Below, in pieces: positions 49,085-56,618 of a stretch of 64,000 nt of DNA (position 1 is the stretch's first letter; every line of letters begins with the position of its first letter). The stretch comes from JAXGZG01 sp050952065 (lineage in GTDB: Bacteria > Bacillota > Sulfobacillia > Fermentithermobacillales > Fermentithermobacillaceae): contig JBMNKF010000002.1 in the NCBI GenBank assembly GCA_050952065.1, positions 62,001 through 126,000 of the forward strand, read 5' to 3'. Made by a program: the position numbers and the translations under genes. A model generated the notes under the pieces. It saw only the letters and a program-made list of their open reading frames with translations. It did not search any database and was not told the origin of the DNA.

Positions 49085-50653
49085 CTACCTTGTCCGTCTG
49101 AGGACTGCTCCTGGGCGCTTGCCCGTATGCTTGCCGTTCCTGACTACAACTTCCCCGTTGACCACGACGTAGTCAACTCCGGAAGGATACTGGTGTGGGG
49201 CGACGTAAGTTGCGTTGTCGATTACGGTGTTTGCATCGAACAGCACCAGGTCTGCTTTCATCCCTTCTCGCAGGATACCCCGGTCCTGCAAACCCAATCT
49301 CATGGCCGGCAGAGAGGTCATCTTTCTGATCGCTTCTTCGAGTCGAAGGTGACCCATTTCCCGGACATATTTCCCCAGAATCCTCACGAAAGTGCCGTAC
49401 GCCCGCGGGTGTGGCTGACCTTCGGCTTTTTCGGCGTCAAGGCCGCTCGCATCGGAACCTGGCATTACCCAAGGAAGTGACATAACAGTCTGTACATCGT
49501 CTTCACTCATGCCGAAGTTGACGATCTGAACTGAGGCAGAGTTCTTTAGAAGCAAGTCCAGGCACGCCTCTCCTGGAGACAATCCAAGTTCTGTTCCGAT
49601 TTGCAGCAAGTTCTTGCCGATAAACTGTCTTTGGTCTGGGTGACTGAGAGACGCGATGACTAGGTTTCCCCAGTCGTCCTTTTCGGATAATATCTTCAGA
49701 AGCTGTCGGCGCTCTCTTGGGTCACGAAATCGTCGGAAAGCTTCTTCGCGCCCGCCTGCCCAGAACTCTGATGGTACCGATGTGCTCAGTCCAGTCGAAG
49801 AAGCGATGTACGGATACTGGTCTGCGGTGATATCGAGACCATTTCTTCTGGCCATCTCGACTTTGTCTATAGCTTCGTCTATGCGGCCCCAGTTTGCTTT
49901 GCCTATGATTTTGAAGTGGCATATTTGCACAGGTGTGCCCGCTTCAGTACCAATTCGAATGGCTTCGTCAAGAGCTTCAAGCAAACGAGACCCTTCGTTT
50001 CGCAGGTGGGTGAAGTAGATTCCTCCATGCCTAGATACCACCCGATTTAGCGCTAAGATCTCTTGAGTGTTTGAGTAAGTGCCGGGTACGTATATGAGGC
50101 CGGTGGAGAGCCCGAAAGATCCCTGTTCCATGGCTTCTTCAACGAGTCGTTCCATAAATGACAGTTCGTCACGTGTGGGTGACCGCCGATCTTCCCCCAT
50201 GACATATCGCCTTACTGTGCCGTGACCTACCAAGGGCGCTACGTTTACGCTTACACCATTTATCTCAAGAATCTGGGCGTAGGAAAGTAGGTCAGTCCAG
50301 TCGGCTCTGTCGCTTCGCCCTGCATCTTCCGCGGCTTGTCCGTCATCCTGTCCTGAGCCCGGTTTTCTTGGAGTGGCTGAGTCTCCGCACTGTCCAATCA
50401 CTTCGAGGGTGACGCCCTGCATGACCTTGCTATCGGCACTGGGGTTAGATATGAGTGCTTCGTCGGAATGTGAATGAGCATCAATGAAACCTGGCGAGAT
50501 ACATCTGCCATCGGCACTCACGACTTCCGTGGCGTCCCCCAACGCGACGCCCACTTTGACGACGATTCCGTTCTTGACCGCCACATCAGCCACAAACCAG
50601 GGCGCTCCGGTCCCGTCGAAGACCCTTGCATTTCTGAAGACTATGTCATACAT
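49085..50653 (-). CDS. N-acyl-D-amino-acid deacylase (D-aminoacylase) family amidohydrolase
   Basis: A 522-residue amidohydrolase with the N-terminal composite beta domain (YDIVFRNARVFDGTGAPW), the metal motif PGFIDAHSHSDEALI near residue 58, ITADQYPYIASSTGLST near 280, and GSDASGLD near 395. The final NGKHTGKRPGAVLRR is the usual closing beta segment. It hydrolyses N-acyl-D-amino acids in characterised homologues. It runs minus-strand against the tRNAs and neighbouring plus genes, so it stands alone, divergent from the oxidoreductase operon. Confidence 0.88.
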   Translation of the reverse strand: MYDIVFRNARVFDGTGAPWFVADVAVKNGIVVKVGVALGDATEVVSADGRCISPGFIDAHSHSDEALISNPSADSKVMQGVTLEVIGQCGDSATPRKPGSGQDDGQAAEDAGRSDRADWTDLLSYAQILEINGVSVNVAPLVGHGTVRRYVMGEDRRSPTRDELSFMERLVEEAMEQGSFGLSTGLIYVPGTYSNTQEILALNRVVSRHGGIYFTHLRNEGSRLLEALDEAIRIGTEAGTPVQICHFKIIGKANWGRIDEAIDKVEMARRNGLDITADQYPYIASSTGLSTSVPSEFWAGGREEAFRRFRDPRERRQLLKILSEKDDWGNLVIASLSHPDQRQFIGKNLLQIGTELGLSPGEACLDLLLKNSASVQIVNFGMSEDDVQTVMSLPWVMPGSDASGLDAEKAEGQPHPRAYGTFVRILGKYVREMGHLRLEEAIRKMTSLPAMRLGLQDRGILREGMKADLVLFDANTVIDNATYVAPHQYPSGVDYVVVNGEVVVRNGKHTGKRPGAVLRRTR

Positions 50654-50800
50654 GGATTTGTCTCGAGACCTCCTTTCCGGTGGCTACAGAGAGCATTCGC
50701 CGCTTGAGACTCAAATCCTTCGGGTCTCGGACTTTACGAACAAGCCACGTCAAGGCTAGTTTGTCTTGACTGGATGTGGGCGGTCTGTTACCTTAATGAC

Positions 50801-50877
50801 GATACAGGTAAAGTTTGCCTATTTATAATGGCACCTTTTTTGACATAGGCAATCTTCGCACAGCGAGATACTAGTAT
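50801..50877 (+). promoter_or_regulatory. Promoter/operator region of the 2-oxoacid oxidoreductase operon
   Basis: TATAAT (50824-50829) with a weak upstream GATACA (50801-50806, 17-base spacer) is the best promoter. It is enclosed by the inverted repeat TTGCCTAT (50815-50822) and ATAGGCAA (50845-50852), and a further 12-bp palindrome GATACTAGTATC lies at 50866-50877 just before the ribosome site. Such symmetric sites suggest a dimeric regulator, not identified. Confidence 0.5.
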
Positions 50878-50893
50878 CGAGGAGGAGGGGCTT

Positions 50894-51469
50894 GTGTCAG
50901 ATTTAGTTGAGATTCGTTGGCACGCCCGAGGTGGCCAAGGAGCCAAGACTGCCTCAACCTTGCTAGCGGAATCGGCGATGAGTGTCGGGAAATATGTTCA
51001 GGGTTTTCCCGAATACGGCCCGGAGCGAATGGGCGCGCCGGTTCTAGCCTTTAACCGGATAGGAGATCAGCCCATAACCATTCATTCCAACGTAGAGGAA
51101 CCGGACGTGGTAATGGTACTGGACCCCTCCTTAATTGGCTCTGTTGACGTGACTTTCGGTCTGAAACCCGGTGGTATTGTCTTGATCAATACTTCGCTGT
51201 CAAGTAGAGAGGCCAAGAAGAAACTGGGACAAGATGTGAAAGTGGCTACGGTGAATGCAAGTCAAATCGCACAGAGCACCATTGGGCGGGACATCCCGAA
51301 TACGCCGATGATGGGAGCTCTCCTGAGACTTGTGCCCATAATCCCATTTGACGCGTTCTTGGACAGGATGAAGATCGACCTTGCTCGGAAGTTTGCCGGG
51401 AAGAAGGACATCGTGGATGGGAACTTGGCCGCCATCCGTCGCGCTTACGAGGAGGTGCAATTGGAGTGA
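50894..51469 (+). CDS. 2-oxoacid:ferredoxin oxidoreductase, gamma subunit
   Basis: A 191-residue PorC/VorC/KorC-type subunit: EIRWHARGGQGAKTASTLLA near the N-terminus, FPEYGPERMGAPVLAFNRI, PDVVMVLDPSLIGSVDVT and PNTPMMGALLRLVP. It is the small subunit of a thiamine-dependent enzyme complex that oxidises 2-oxoacids to acyl-CoA with ferredoxin reduction. GTG 50894 follows GAGGAGGAGG. Next three genes complete the delta, alpha and beta set. Sequence alone does not choose pyruvate, 2-oxoisovalerate or 2-oxoglutarate. Confidence 0.92.
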   Translation: MSDLVEIRWHARGGQGAKTASTLLAESAMSVGKYVQGFPEYGPERMGAPVLAFNRIGDQPITIHSNVEEPDVVMVLDPSLIGSVDVTFGLKPGGIVLINTSLSSREAKKKLGQDVKVATVNASQIAQSTIGRDIPNTPMMGALLRLVPIIPFDAFLDRMKIDLARKFAGKKDIVDGNLAAIRRAYEEVQLE

Positions 51470-51750
51470 CCAAGAAAGGACCTCGGGACATTCCCATAGG
51501 TGGAATGATCACCGAACCGGGCAACTCCCGCAAGTACAGAACCGGCGAGTGGCGGACAGGCTTTAGGCCGGTGTGGCACCAAGAAGGCTGCGTTCACTGC
51601 CTGATGTGCTGGTTGTTCTGCCCAGATACGGCCATAGAGGTTGAGAACGGCAAAATGATAGGAATAGACTACGACCACTGCAAGGGGTGCGGGATCTGCG
51701 CCCGAGAGTGTCCGAGAAAAGAGAAGGCTCTGGAAATGGAGAGAGAATGA
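51466..51750 (+). CDS. 2-oxoacid:ferredoxin oxidoreductase, delta (ferredoxin-like) subunit
   Basis: A 94-residue protein with two [4Fe-4S] motifs: CVHCLMCWLFCPDTAI near residue 46 and CKGCGICARECPRK near 73. It shuttles electrons from the TPP subunit to ferredoxin. The start GTG overlaps the gamma stop as GTGA. The RTGEWRTGFRPVWHQEGCVH segment is typical of PorD/VorD. The order gamma-delta-alpha-beta is that of four-subunit PorCDAB-type operons. Confidence 0.93.
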   Translation: MTKKGPRDIPIGGMITEPGNSRKYRTGEWRTGFRPVWHQEGCVHCLMCWLFCPDTAIEVENGKMIGIDYDHCKGCGICARECPRKEKALEMERE

Positions 51751-51785
51751 CCAGGGCTATCTGTTCTTAGAGGAGTGGAATTAGA

Positions 51786-52976
51786 TTGGCTTTAAACACA
51801 GAAGAAGTGGCTATGACCGGCAATGAAGCCGTTGCCAATGCCCTAAGGCAGATAAACCCAGACGTCATGGCTGCGTATCCCATTACGCCACAAACAGAGA
51901 TGGTGCAGTATTTCTCTCAGTTTGCCGCTGACGGACGAGTCAAGACCGAGGTTATTGCGGTTGAGAGCGAGCATTCGGCCATGTCCGCCACAATCGGGGC
52001 ATCGTCAGCGGGGGCTAGGGCCATGACAGCGACCTCTTCGCAGGGCTTGGCTCTAATGTGGGAGATGCTGCACATTGCTTCAGGTTACAGGTGCCCAATA
52101 GTGATGCCCGTGGCCAACAGAGCGCTTTCTGGCCCAATCAACATTCACTGCGATCATTCGGACACTATGGGTTGCTTGTCCACAGGCTGGCTCCAAATAT
52201 ACTCTGAAAACGTTCAGGAAGCTTACGACAACGTCATACAAGCAGTTCGGATTGCCGAAGACTCAAGGGTAATGCTGCCTGTGATGGTCTGCTATGATGG
52301 TTTCATCACAAGTCACGGAATCGAGAACCTTACTCTATTGAATGATGAAGAAGTCAGTCGGTTTGTGGGAGAGTACAACCCTCCAGAGCATCTATTGAAC
52401 TTGGAAAAGCCTTTGACCGTTGGCCCCCTCATGCTTACCGATTACTACACCGAGGCTAAGTTTCAGCAGGCTCTGGCACTGAGTGACTCCAAACAAGTCA
52501 TCCTGGAAGTGGCCCGCGAGTTCGAAAAGGTGTCTGGGCGAAGGTACGGGCTGTTTGAAGGGTATCGTCTGGAAGACGCCGACAGGGTCATAGTGGTTCT
52601 TTCGTCTACCGCCGGTACAACTAAGGCTGCAGTAGACGAGCTGAGGCGGAAAGGCCAAAAGGTGGGTTTGCTCAAACCCAGGGTAATTAGGCCGTTCCCC
52701 GCCAGCGAACTTGTGGAGGCTCTTTCTGGCGCTCTTGCTGTGGCCGTCATGGACAGGGCAGAATCCTTTTCCAACCAGGGAGGCCATATATTCACCGAAC
52801 TCCGGGCGGCCTTTTACACCCATGCCAAGCGTCCCCTCATGAGAGGGTATGTGTTTGGACTAGGTGGGCGCGACACGACAATCCGCGAGATCATCAGGGT
52901 GTTCTCGGATCTTGACGAGGATATCCGACGAGGCCAGGTGACTGAACCTTATACATATTTGGATGTTAGGGCATAG
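51786..52976 (+). CDS. 2-oxoacid:ferredoxin oxidoreductase, alpha subunit
   Basis: A 396-residue subunit with the PorA signature MAAYPITPQTEMVQYFSQ near residue 35, ESEHSAMSATIGASSAGA, and the C-terminal CoA-related LRRKGQKVGLLKPRVIRPFP. Start is TTG 51786 behind AGGAG at ten bases. Its partner beta follows 12 bases later. The family call is certain; the substrate cannot be chosen between pyruvate and branched-chain 2-oxoacids, though the length and four-subunit form are compatible with either. Confidence 0.93.
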   Translation: MALNTEEVAMTGNEAVANALRQINPDVMAAYPITPQTEMVQYFSQFAADGRVKTEVIAVESEHSAMSATIGASSAGARAMTATSSQGLALMWEMLHIASGYRCPIVMPVANRALSGPINIHCDHSDTMGCLSTGWLQIYSENVQEAYDNVIQAVRIAEDSRVMLPVMVCYDGFITSHGIENLTLLNDEEVSRFVGEYNPPEHLLNLEKPLTVGPLMLTDYYTEAKFQQALALSDSKQVILEVAREFEKVSGRRYGLFEGYRLEDADRVIVVLSSTAGTTKAAVDELRRKGQKVGLLKPRVIRPFPASELVEALSGALAVAVMDRAESFSNQGGHIFTELRAAFYTHAKRPLMRGYVFGLGGRDTTIREIIRVFSDLDEDIRRGQVTEPYTYLDVRA

Positions 52977-52988
52977 GAGGGGAACCCA

Positions 52989-53921
52989 TTGGCCAATCTC
53001 AGAGAGCTTTCGACTGTCCCCGAATTGTTGGCTCCGGGTCACCGGATGTGCGCCGGGTGCGGGGCTCCGATAATAGTGCGCCAAGTATTGCGGGCGGCCA
53101 AGGGGCCCGTAATTGTTGCAAACGCCACCGGGTGTCTCGAGGTATCCACCAGCATCTACCCCTATACTTCGTGGGGGTGTTCATGGATTCATGCCGCGTT
53201 CGAAAACGCAGCGGCGACTCTTTCGGGCGTTGAGGCGGCATATAACTCTCTGAAGCGACAAGGCAAGGTGGACAAAGATATCAAGTTTGTGGCGTTCGGC
53301 GGGGATGGCGGAACTTATGACATCGGACTTCAGAGTCTGTCGGGAGCCATGGAACGGAATCACAAGATGGTTTACGTGTGCTATGACAACGGCGCTTACA
53401 TGAACACAGGGATTCAGAGGTCATCGGCAACACCGAGAGGCGCCCATACTACAACTACCCCTGTGGGAAAGGAAAGCACAGGCAAACGAGAGAATAAGAA
53501 GGACCTTACCAAAATCATGGTCGCCCACGATATTCCGTACGTAGCGCAGACAACGCCCGCTCACTGGAACGATTTGTATCAAAAGGCCGAGACAGCGTTC
53601 GCTGCCGAAGGTGCGGCTTTCATCAATGCTCTGTCGCCATGTCCCCGCGGGTGGAGATATGACAGCAAGGACACGATCGAGCTCTGCAGGATGGCCGTGG
53701 ACTGCTGCTTCTGGCCTCTTTATGAGGTTGTCCACGGAAAGGTGCGCATCACCTACAAACCCAGACAGAAGAAGCCCGTAGTAGACTTCCTGAGAGCACA
53801 AGGGCGATTCAGGCACTTGTTTCAAAAGGAGAATCAGAGCGTTATAGAAGATATTCAGCGGGAAGTCGACCGAAAATGGGAAGCGCTCCTGGCAGAAGAG
53901 GCCATAGCGAAGGCCGGGTAA
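52989..53921 (+). CDS. 2-oxoacid:ferredoxin oxidoreductase, beta subunit (TPP-binding)
   Basis: A 310-residue subunit. MCAGCGAPIIVRQVLRAA carries the conserved N-terminal CxxC, GGDGGTYDIGLQSLSGAMER is the thiamine-diphosphate site near residue 105, and YMNTGIQRSSATPRG follows. It catalyses decarboxylation together with the alpha subunit. TTG 52989 follows GGAGGGGAACCCA. It closes the operon; a promoter-like element and the gltX terminator follow. Confidence 0.93.
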   Translation: MANLRELSTVPELLAPGHRMCAGCGAPIIVRQVLRAAKGPVIVANATGCLEVSTSIYPYTSWGCSWIHAAFENAAATLSGVEAAYNSLKRQGKVDKDIKFVAFGGDGGTYDIGLQSLSGAMERNHKMVYVCYDNGAYMNTGIQRSSATPRGAHTTTTPVGKESTGKRENKKDLTKIMVAHDIPYVAQTTPAHWNDLYQKAETAFAAEGAAFINALSPCPRGWRYDSKDTIELCRMAVDCCFWPLYEVVHGKVRITYKPRQKKPVVDFLRAQGRFRHLFQKENQSVIEDIQREVDRKWEALLAEEAIAKAG

Positions 53922-53978
53922 ACTAGGGAAGATTCGGCGAGTACTTGAGGTGTCTTCGGGTGGTCGCCTTTGCCGTGT

Positions 53979-53984
53979 TATAAT
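53979..53984 (+). promoter_or_regulatory. Putative -10 element before gltX
   Basis: A TATAAT sits 78 bases before the gltX start with no good -35 box at 16-18 bases; the TTGAGG at 53945 is too far. If used, transcription would start near 53991 and immediately pass the terminator hairpin at 54020-54040. Evidence is weak. Confidence 0.35.
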
Positions 53985-54019
53985 TCCCATGGAATGGGCT
54001 CGACTTTGTGGTGATTCAG

Positions 54020-54040
54020 GGCGGGACATCCCGCCTTTTT
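54020..54040 (+). terminator. Intrinsic terminator just upstream of gltX
   Basis: GGCGGGA and TCCCGCC (54020-54026, 54029-54035) form a tight stem followed by TTTTT (54036-54040). It stands 22 bases before the gltX ATG and about 100 bases after the oxidoreductase operon. It may end that operon, or act as an attenuator of gltX; no T-box leader fits into the available space. Confidence 0.85.
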
Positions 54041-54062
54041 GTCAAGGGAAGACGAGGTGCTA

Positions 54063-55565
54063 ATGTTGGCTGAGATAAGAGTCCGATTTGCTCCTTCTCC
54101 CACGGGTTATCTTCACATAGGAGGTGCAAGAACGGCACTTTTCAACTACCTATTCGCCAGAAAGAACAAGGGCAAGTTCATCCTTCGCATTGAGGATACC
54201 GATACTGAGCGGACCATAGAAGACTCAGCAGAGAGACTGATGGAGGCTTTCAAGTGGATGGGGCTCGAATGGGATGAGGGGCCCATTGTGGGTGGTCCTG
54301 TAGGTCCGTACTTCCAATCGCAGCGGCAAGACTTGTACCGAGAGTACGCAAAGGTTCTGCTGGACAAAGGCTTCGCCTACCGGTGCTATTGCACGCCCCA
54401 AGAGTTGGAGGCCGACAGAGCCAAGGCTCGTGCCGAGAAGCGGGCGCCACGATACAGCGGTCGCTGCCGTGAGCTCACTAAGGCGCAGATAGCTCAGTTT
54501 GAGGCTGAGGGTAGAAGGCCTGCCCTCAGATTTCGCGTACCTGATACTGAAACAACGGTAGTGCAGGACCTAGTCCACGGTGAAGTGACATTCAGAAACC
54601 AGGAGATTGCCGATTTTATCGTAGTGAAATCAGACGGATTTCCTACCTACAATTACGCTTGTGTAGTGGACGATTGGCTGATGGGACTTTCTCACGTAAT
54701 ACGTGCCGACGAGCATCTGTCCAATACGCCCAAGCAAATGATGTTGTACTCGGCGTTGTCGGCACCTATGCCAAAGTTCGCTCACGTCCCAATGATCCTT
54801 GCGCCTGATCGGGCAAAGCTATCCAAACGGCACGGCGCGCAGACGGTTGAGGAATTCAGAGACAAGGGCTACTTTCCCGAGGCCTTGGTCAACTATATAG
54901 CTCTCTTGGGCTGGACTCCCTCTGACTCGACCAAAGAGATAATGAGCCTTGACGAAATGATTGAGGAGTTTGACTTGGGAAGAGTATCATCGACTCCCGC
55001 CGTGTACGACACGACTAAGCTTACGTGGATGAACGGGCAGTACATCCGCAACCTTGACAAAGACTCACTCGTGGAGAAATACATATCCGTTGTCTCAGGG
55101 GCCGGGCTAGCCAGCCGAAAGGACCTGCAAGGAAGACGCGAATGGGTTGGCAAGATAGCTATGGCTATCCGGGAGCGTGTCAAGACTACTGACGAAATGG
55201 TCGATATGTCCAGATACTTCTTTGAGGCGCCCTCCAAGTACGATGAGGTAGGAGTTCGGAGATTTTTTGCCAACTCCGGAGTTGCTACCTTGCTTCGTAA
55301 GGGAGCGCAGGTTCTAGACGCGGTGGACGACTGGAATCTTGACTCTTTGGAACGGGCGTATCGTGATCTCATCGAGCGAGAGGGTATCAAGAGCGGCGAG
55401 ATCATTCATCCGACGAGACTGGCCTTAACAGGAAGGACGGTTGGACCGGGGTTATTCGAGATTGTAGAGATTTTGGGGAAAAGCGAGGTCTGCGATCGTC
55501 TCGCCAAGGCTGCAGGACTAATCGAGGCCAACGCATTCGCGGAGATGGGGAAGCCCCGGTTATAG
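54063..55565 (+). CDS. gltX: Glutamyl-tRNA synthetase
   Basis: A 500-residue class I synthetase. The HIGH motif is in PTGYLHIGGARTALFNYL near residue 15 and the KMSKS motif in APDRAKLSKRHGAQTVEEF near 255. YRCYCTPQELEADRAKARAE is the usual insertion. Firmicutes GluRS charges both tRNA-Glu and tRNA-Gln, and the two tRNA genes follow 0.7 kb downstream. ATG 54063 follows GAGG by five bases; the frame is open 8 codons further upstream. A terminator hairpin precedes it. Confidence 0.95.
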   Translation: MLAEIRVRFAPSPTGYLHIGGARTALFNYLFARKNKGKFILRIEDTDTERTIEDSAERLMEAFKWMGLEWDEGPIVGGPVGPYFQSQRQDLYREYAKVLLDKGFAYRCYCTPQELEADRAKARAEKRAPRYSGRCRELTKAQIAQFEAEGRRPALRFRVPDTETTVVQDLVHGEVTFRNQEIADFIVVKSDGFPTYNYACVVDDWLMGLSHVIRADEHLSNTPKQMMLYSALSAPMPKFAHVPMILAPDRAKLSKRHGAQTVEEFRDKGYFPEALVNYIALLGWTPSDSTKEIMSLDEMIEEFDLGRVSSTPAVYDTTKLTWMNGQYIRNLDKDSLVEKYISVVSGAGLASRKDLQGRREWVGKIAMAIRERVKTTDEMVDMSRYFFEAPSKYDEVGVRRFFANSGVATLLRKGAQVLDAVDDWNLDSLERAYRDLIEREGIKSGEIIHPTRLALTGRTVGPGLFEIVEILGKSEVCDRLAKAAGLIEANAFAEMGKPRL

Positions 55566-55645
55566 GGGTCATAGGGGACATGCCAGTCTGGCAAGTTTCC
55601 TAGGCTCATCAAGTGTGTCAAGCAATGAGATTGGGAGGGGTTATA

Positions 55646-56161
55646 GTGGACGTGATCGAGGCCATCCAAAAGAGACGAAGCATAAGAAAATATACGATGC
55701 AGGAAGTCTCCGATGACATCGTTAAGACGCTTCTCGATTGTGCGCGGGCAGCGGCCAATGCCGGAGGAAGGCAACCGTGGGCTTTTGTGGTGGTAAGGTC
55801 GACGGAGACAAAGACCGCTCTGGCGGAGGCAGCCAGCAAGCAGGCTTTCATTGCGACAGCGCCTGTAGTGATAGTTGTGTGCGCTGATCCGGACCGCAGT
55901 GGCGAAAGGTATGAAGATAGAGGTCGCACGCTCTACGCGTTCCAAGATACCGCATCAGCAGTGACCAACATGATGCTGGCCGCCGTTTCTCTTGGACTGG
56001 GAACCTGCTGGATTGGCGCTTTCAAAGAAAGCGAGGTTAAGCGCATATTGGATCTCCCTGGGAACCTCAAACCGGTGGCGATGCTTCCGGTGGGCTATCC
56101 TGACCAAGAGCGTCCACCCAGACTGCTTCGGCCCGAGTCGGAAGTTGTGTTCTTCAAGTAA
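55646..56161 (+). CDS. Nitroreductase family protein
   Basis: A 171-residue FMN-dependent oxidoreductase: VIEAIQKRRSIRKYTMQEVS at the start, then CARAAANAGGRQPWAFVVVR, AFQDTASAVTNMMLAAVSLG, and LGTCWIGAFKESEVKRIL near the end, with PVAMLPVGYP closing. Physiological substrates of such proteins vary widely and are not evident. GTG 55646 follows GGGAGG by eight bases; upstream frame lacks a site. It lies between gltX and two tRNA genes. Confidence 0.88.
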   Translation: MDVIEAIQKRRSIRKYTMQEVSDDIVKTLLDCARAAANAGGRQPWAFVVVRSTETKTALAEAASKQAFIATAPVVIVVCADPDRSGERYEDRGRTLYAFQDTASAVTNMMLAAVSLGLGTCWIGAFKESEVKRILDLPGNLKPVAMLPVGYPDQERPPRLLRPESEVVFFK

Positions 56162-56200
56162 AGCGGGTTTGAAGCGCGGATACCTGCAGTAAGGTCAGTA

Positions 56201-56229
56201 TTGCCTGAGGAATTCGGTAATGCTATAAT
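56201..56229 (+). promoter_or_regulatory. SigmaA-type promoter for tRNA-Gln/tRNA-Glu
   Basis: TTGCCT and TATAAT are spaced by 17 bases, ending 21 bases before tRNA-Gln(CTG). The match and the location make it the likely promoter for the tRNA pair. Confidence 0.8.
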
Positions 56230-56250
56230 TTGAACTGTTCCCAGTGCTTT

Positions 56251-56324
56251 TGGGGGATCGGCTAGTGGTAGGCCAGCAGACTCTGGATCTGCCTGCGGAG
56301 GTTCGAATCCTCCTCCCCCAGCCA
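56251..56324 (+). tRNA. tRNA-Gln (anticodon CTG)
   Basis: A 74-nt plus-strand cloverleaf with encoded CCA. Acceptor TGGGGGA pairs with TCCCCCA, anticodon stem GCAGA/TCTGC encloses CTCTGGA, T-arm GGTTCGAATCC. It reads CAG. Confidence 0.96.
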
Positions 56325-56335
56325 AGACGCAGTGT

Positions 56336-56411
56336 GGCCCCATCGTCTAGTGGCCTAGGACATCGCCCTCTCACGGCGAAGGCAGGGGTTCGAGTCCCCT
56401 TGGGGCTACCA
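56336..56411 (+). tRNA. tRNA-Glu (anticodon CTC)
   Basis: A 76-nt plus-strand cloverleaf with encoded CCA. Acceptor GGCCCCA pairs with TGGGGCT, the anticodon stem TCGCC/GGCGA encloses CTCTCAC, T-arm GGGTTCGAGTCCC. It reads GAG. Confidence 0.95.
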
Positions 56412-56547
56412 GGACAAACTGAATAAAACTTGCTAAAAGGCAGGCTTGTTTGTCTGTCTATCTATTTGTTTGGTGTTTTGCTTTGAGGTCTGGTATACAG
56501 GAGGTGAAGCCGACAGTCACCGAGGGGAGGCGTTTTTTATTGACTGA

Positions 56548-56575
56548 CTTTGTGAAAGCCCACGTAATCACAAAG
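56548..56575. other. Inverted repeat upstream of the flavoprotein gene
   Basis: CTTTGTGA (56548-56555) and TCACAAAG (56568-56575) are perfectly complementary, 43 bases before the flavoprotein start. It may be an operator or mRNA hairpin; no regulator is visible nearby. Confidence 0.4.
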
Positions 56576-56618
56576 TAGCTACGTGATTTCAGAAAGAGCA
56601 GAAAGGAGATTAAGAAAA

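Noticed and set aside
53989..54063. A 24-codon leader ORF ending TAATG at gltX
   Set aside because: Its ATG would lie at or before the predicted transcription start, has no ribosome site and no run of control codons, so it is probably chance.
56440..56475. Possible simple-sequence repeat of TTTG/TCTG/TATC units
   Set aside because: Units are imperfect and short, with no flanking gene whose reading would be changed, so it is unlikely to be a phase-variation tract.
56512..56580. A small GTG-started ORF before the flavoprotein gene
   Set aside because: Its GTG overlaps the ribosome site and its composition resembles noncoding leader.
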